From: Bacteroidales bacterium
GTDB taxonomy: Bacteria; Bacteroidota; Bacteroidia; Bacteroidales; UBA1715
Assembly: GCA_016714605.1 (NCBI GenBank)
Contig: JADKDL010000007.1
Coordinates: 1-64,000 of the forward strand
Reading direction: 5' to 3'
Length of the DNA: 64,000 nucleotides
Both the position numbers and the translations under genes were made by a program. Positions 62,700-64,000 of this stretch are shown in pieces. Each line of letters starts with the position of its first letter. Within the stretch, counting starts at the first letter, position 1. The notes below the pieces were generated by a model, which saw only the letters and a program-made list of their open reading frames with translations, was not told the origin of the DNA and ran no database searches.

Positions 62700-64000
62700 T
62701 TACTTATTCTGTTTAAGGATTTTTTCTTCAACAACACGGTCGGCAAACACAATAGAAACTATATATAATCCGCTCTGCAGCGAAGATATATTTATGACAT
62801 TACTTTCAGTAACCGAACTAAGTCTATGCAATACAACCCCATCAATACTTTTTATTTGAATTTCGGTAGGCAGTTCACCTCTTATATTAATAAAAACATT
62901 GTCAGATGTAGGATTAGGGAAAACCGAGATTTGTTTTACCGCCTGAAGCTCTTGCACGTCAACAATATTTTGCTGTGGGGTAATAAATACAGGAGTTGCA
63001 GTTAGACTTAAGGTTGGAGCATTTACAAAATCTTCTATTGCGGTTTCGCTATAATTCCAATACTTTTTCTTTAATGCTTTTATTTTCAGAGCCCCTGGAA
63101 ATGAATATGAAGTGTTGGCTCTTCGCTCTTATCTATTGCTGTTTTAGCCCACAACACATATATATATTCACCACTTGTTTGTTTAAAAGCTGCACCATCA
63201 ACAGTGGTTGGTAGATTTAATTTAGCAGTTTGACTGGCATCATAAGTTGTGTTTTTCAAGAACCGCATGGTGTTTCTTGTAGCACCGGCAGCTGTTTTCT
63301 CAACCTGATTGTATGGGAGCACAGCATCTAAATTGTAATAAAAACCCATAGCATCGTATGACGAAGTTACTGTTGACGTTGGTTTGCCGTCGTACAAGCA
63401 GTATGTATGAACACTCTTAATATCAGCTTTTTGCGCTGCAATAATTAGTTTCATCAGAAAATTATTCTGAGCCCATTCAGAACCAATATATTCATCAATA
63501 GCAATGCTTGGAACATTAGTTTCTGTAATAATATATTTTTTCAAAGGATACAAAGTGTCATTGTAACCATAGTGTTGCAAGATTTTGGAGAACTCTGCTT
63601 TCTTTTCTACAACGGCACGAACGGCTTCATCAGAATGTCTGAAATGATCGAAACCTTTTATTGAGTTATTCCACTTTCTAAGACTATACATTGGGTAAGC
63701 ATGATAACTTACACAATCAAAATAAGCCCCGGTTTTGTGAGGATAATCAATCCCAACGCTTCCATCTGTAGGATTGTCTGTATTTCTGAGCAAAGCATCT
63801 AAGAAGCTGCTATAGCCAATGCCACCAAGGCAAACAAAATCATCAGGTTGCAAATATTTTATAACCTCATAACAAACTCTCAATACTCTGATATAATGAA
63901 AAATAGAGCGTTTAGGTTTACAAGTTCTGCCGGAGTAGGATTTCTAGTCCACCAACTATCGGCAGTACCTTCTAGCTGATATGCTGCACTTGAATTTGTA
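62700..64000 (-). CDS. Putative clan GH-A glycoside hydrolase with T9SS tail, N-terminus outside the window; two frameshifts
   Basis: A secreted enzyme running off the right edge. From the edge it reads AAYQLEGTADSWWTRNPTPA, then after a missing T in the run 63899-63903 HYIRVLRVCYEVIKYLQPDD, FDCVSYHAYPMYSLRKW and KKYIITETNVPSIAIDEY. After a missing base near 63096-63101 it continues FPGALKIKALKKKYWNYSET and a T9SS sorting domain (ISVFPNPTSDNVFINI...SGLYIVSIVFADRVVEEKIL). SYHAYP and the strand-end Glu in ITETN resemble the acid/base region and nucleophile of (beta/alpha)8 clan GH-A enzymes, but the family is not certain without the N-terminal half. The T9SS tail places it on the surface or outside the cell. 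Confidence 0.7.

Noticed and set aside
1..64000. CRISPR arrays, rRNA, insertion sequences, prophage or toxin-antitoxin loci
   Set aside because: No regularly spaced repeats, no rRNA cores, no transposase or integrase motifs and no target-site duplications were seen.

Overview
The window is chromosomal DNA of a low-GC member of the Bacteroidota. The evidence is the recurring promoter form TTTG-N18/20-TAnnTTTG (clearest before the tRNA-Leu gene, 62334-62364), start codons that mostly lack a Shine-Dalgarno sequence, type IX secretion (T9SS) C-terminal sorting domains, a Reg_prop/Y_Y_Y sensor kinase, DUF4834, Na+-NQR, and menaquinone synthesis by the futalosine route. No rRNA, phage, insertion sequence or CRISPR array is visible. 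It reads as core and adaptive chromosome rather than an acquired island.

Layout. 1-8.7 kb: housekeeping genes (muramate ligase fragment, MBL hydrolase, metA, a rubredoxin-like membrane protein, hemH, a LuxC-type acyl-CoA reductase, a PRiA4-like protein, miaA). 8.9-14 kb: tatAC, a large propeller sensor kinase and a small protein resembling an isolated T9SS tail. 14.2-19.3 kb: the assimilatory sulfite reduction set cysJ-cysI-cysG. 19.7-27.6 kb: a TPR protein and the complete Na+-pumping NADH:quinone reductase operon nqrABCDEF. 27.9-31.2 kb: a padR-pspC envelope-stress operon with a striking operator, a basic secreted peptide and hsp20. 31.3-40.2 kb: a giant Ig-repeat T9SS protein behind a GH9 cellulase. 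40.6-45.5 kb: small envelope proteins, mqnE, a PAP2 phosphatase and a membrane histidine kinase. 45.6-49.4 kb: leuACD behind a ribosome-dependent attenuator. 49.4-60.9 kb: two secreted proteins and a tightly packed signalling operon. 61.3-64 kb: DUF4834 protein, FkbM methyltransferase, tRNA-Leu(CAA) and a partial T9SS glycoside hydrolase.

The two most interesting parts are regulatory. First, an eight-gene co-directional operon (51023-60901) joins two CheR methyltransferases and a receiver-less CheB to a membrane GAF protein, a GAF/PAS/SpoIIE phosphatase, a SiaB-type kinase, a SiaC-type phosphoprotein and a TerB-ABC transporter fusion. This is a Sia-like partner switch without the diguanylate cyclase SiaD and a chemotaxis-type adaptation pair without CheA or receptor. 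Second, the leuA leader carries a 15-residue peptide with Ile-Ile-Leu-Leu-Leu and mutually exclusive antiterminator and terminator hairpins.

A caution applies throughout. At least eleven single-base frameshifts break six otherwise well-conserved genes (metA, nqrE, GH9, TerB-ABC, fkbM-like, terminal glycoside hydrolase), mostly in homopolymer runs. The pattern looks more like sequencing error than gene decay, so these genes are annotated here as whole genes across the shifts.
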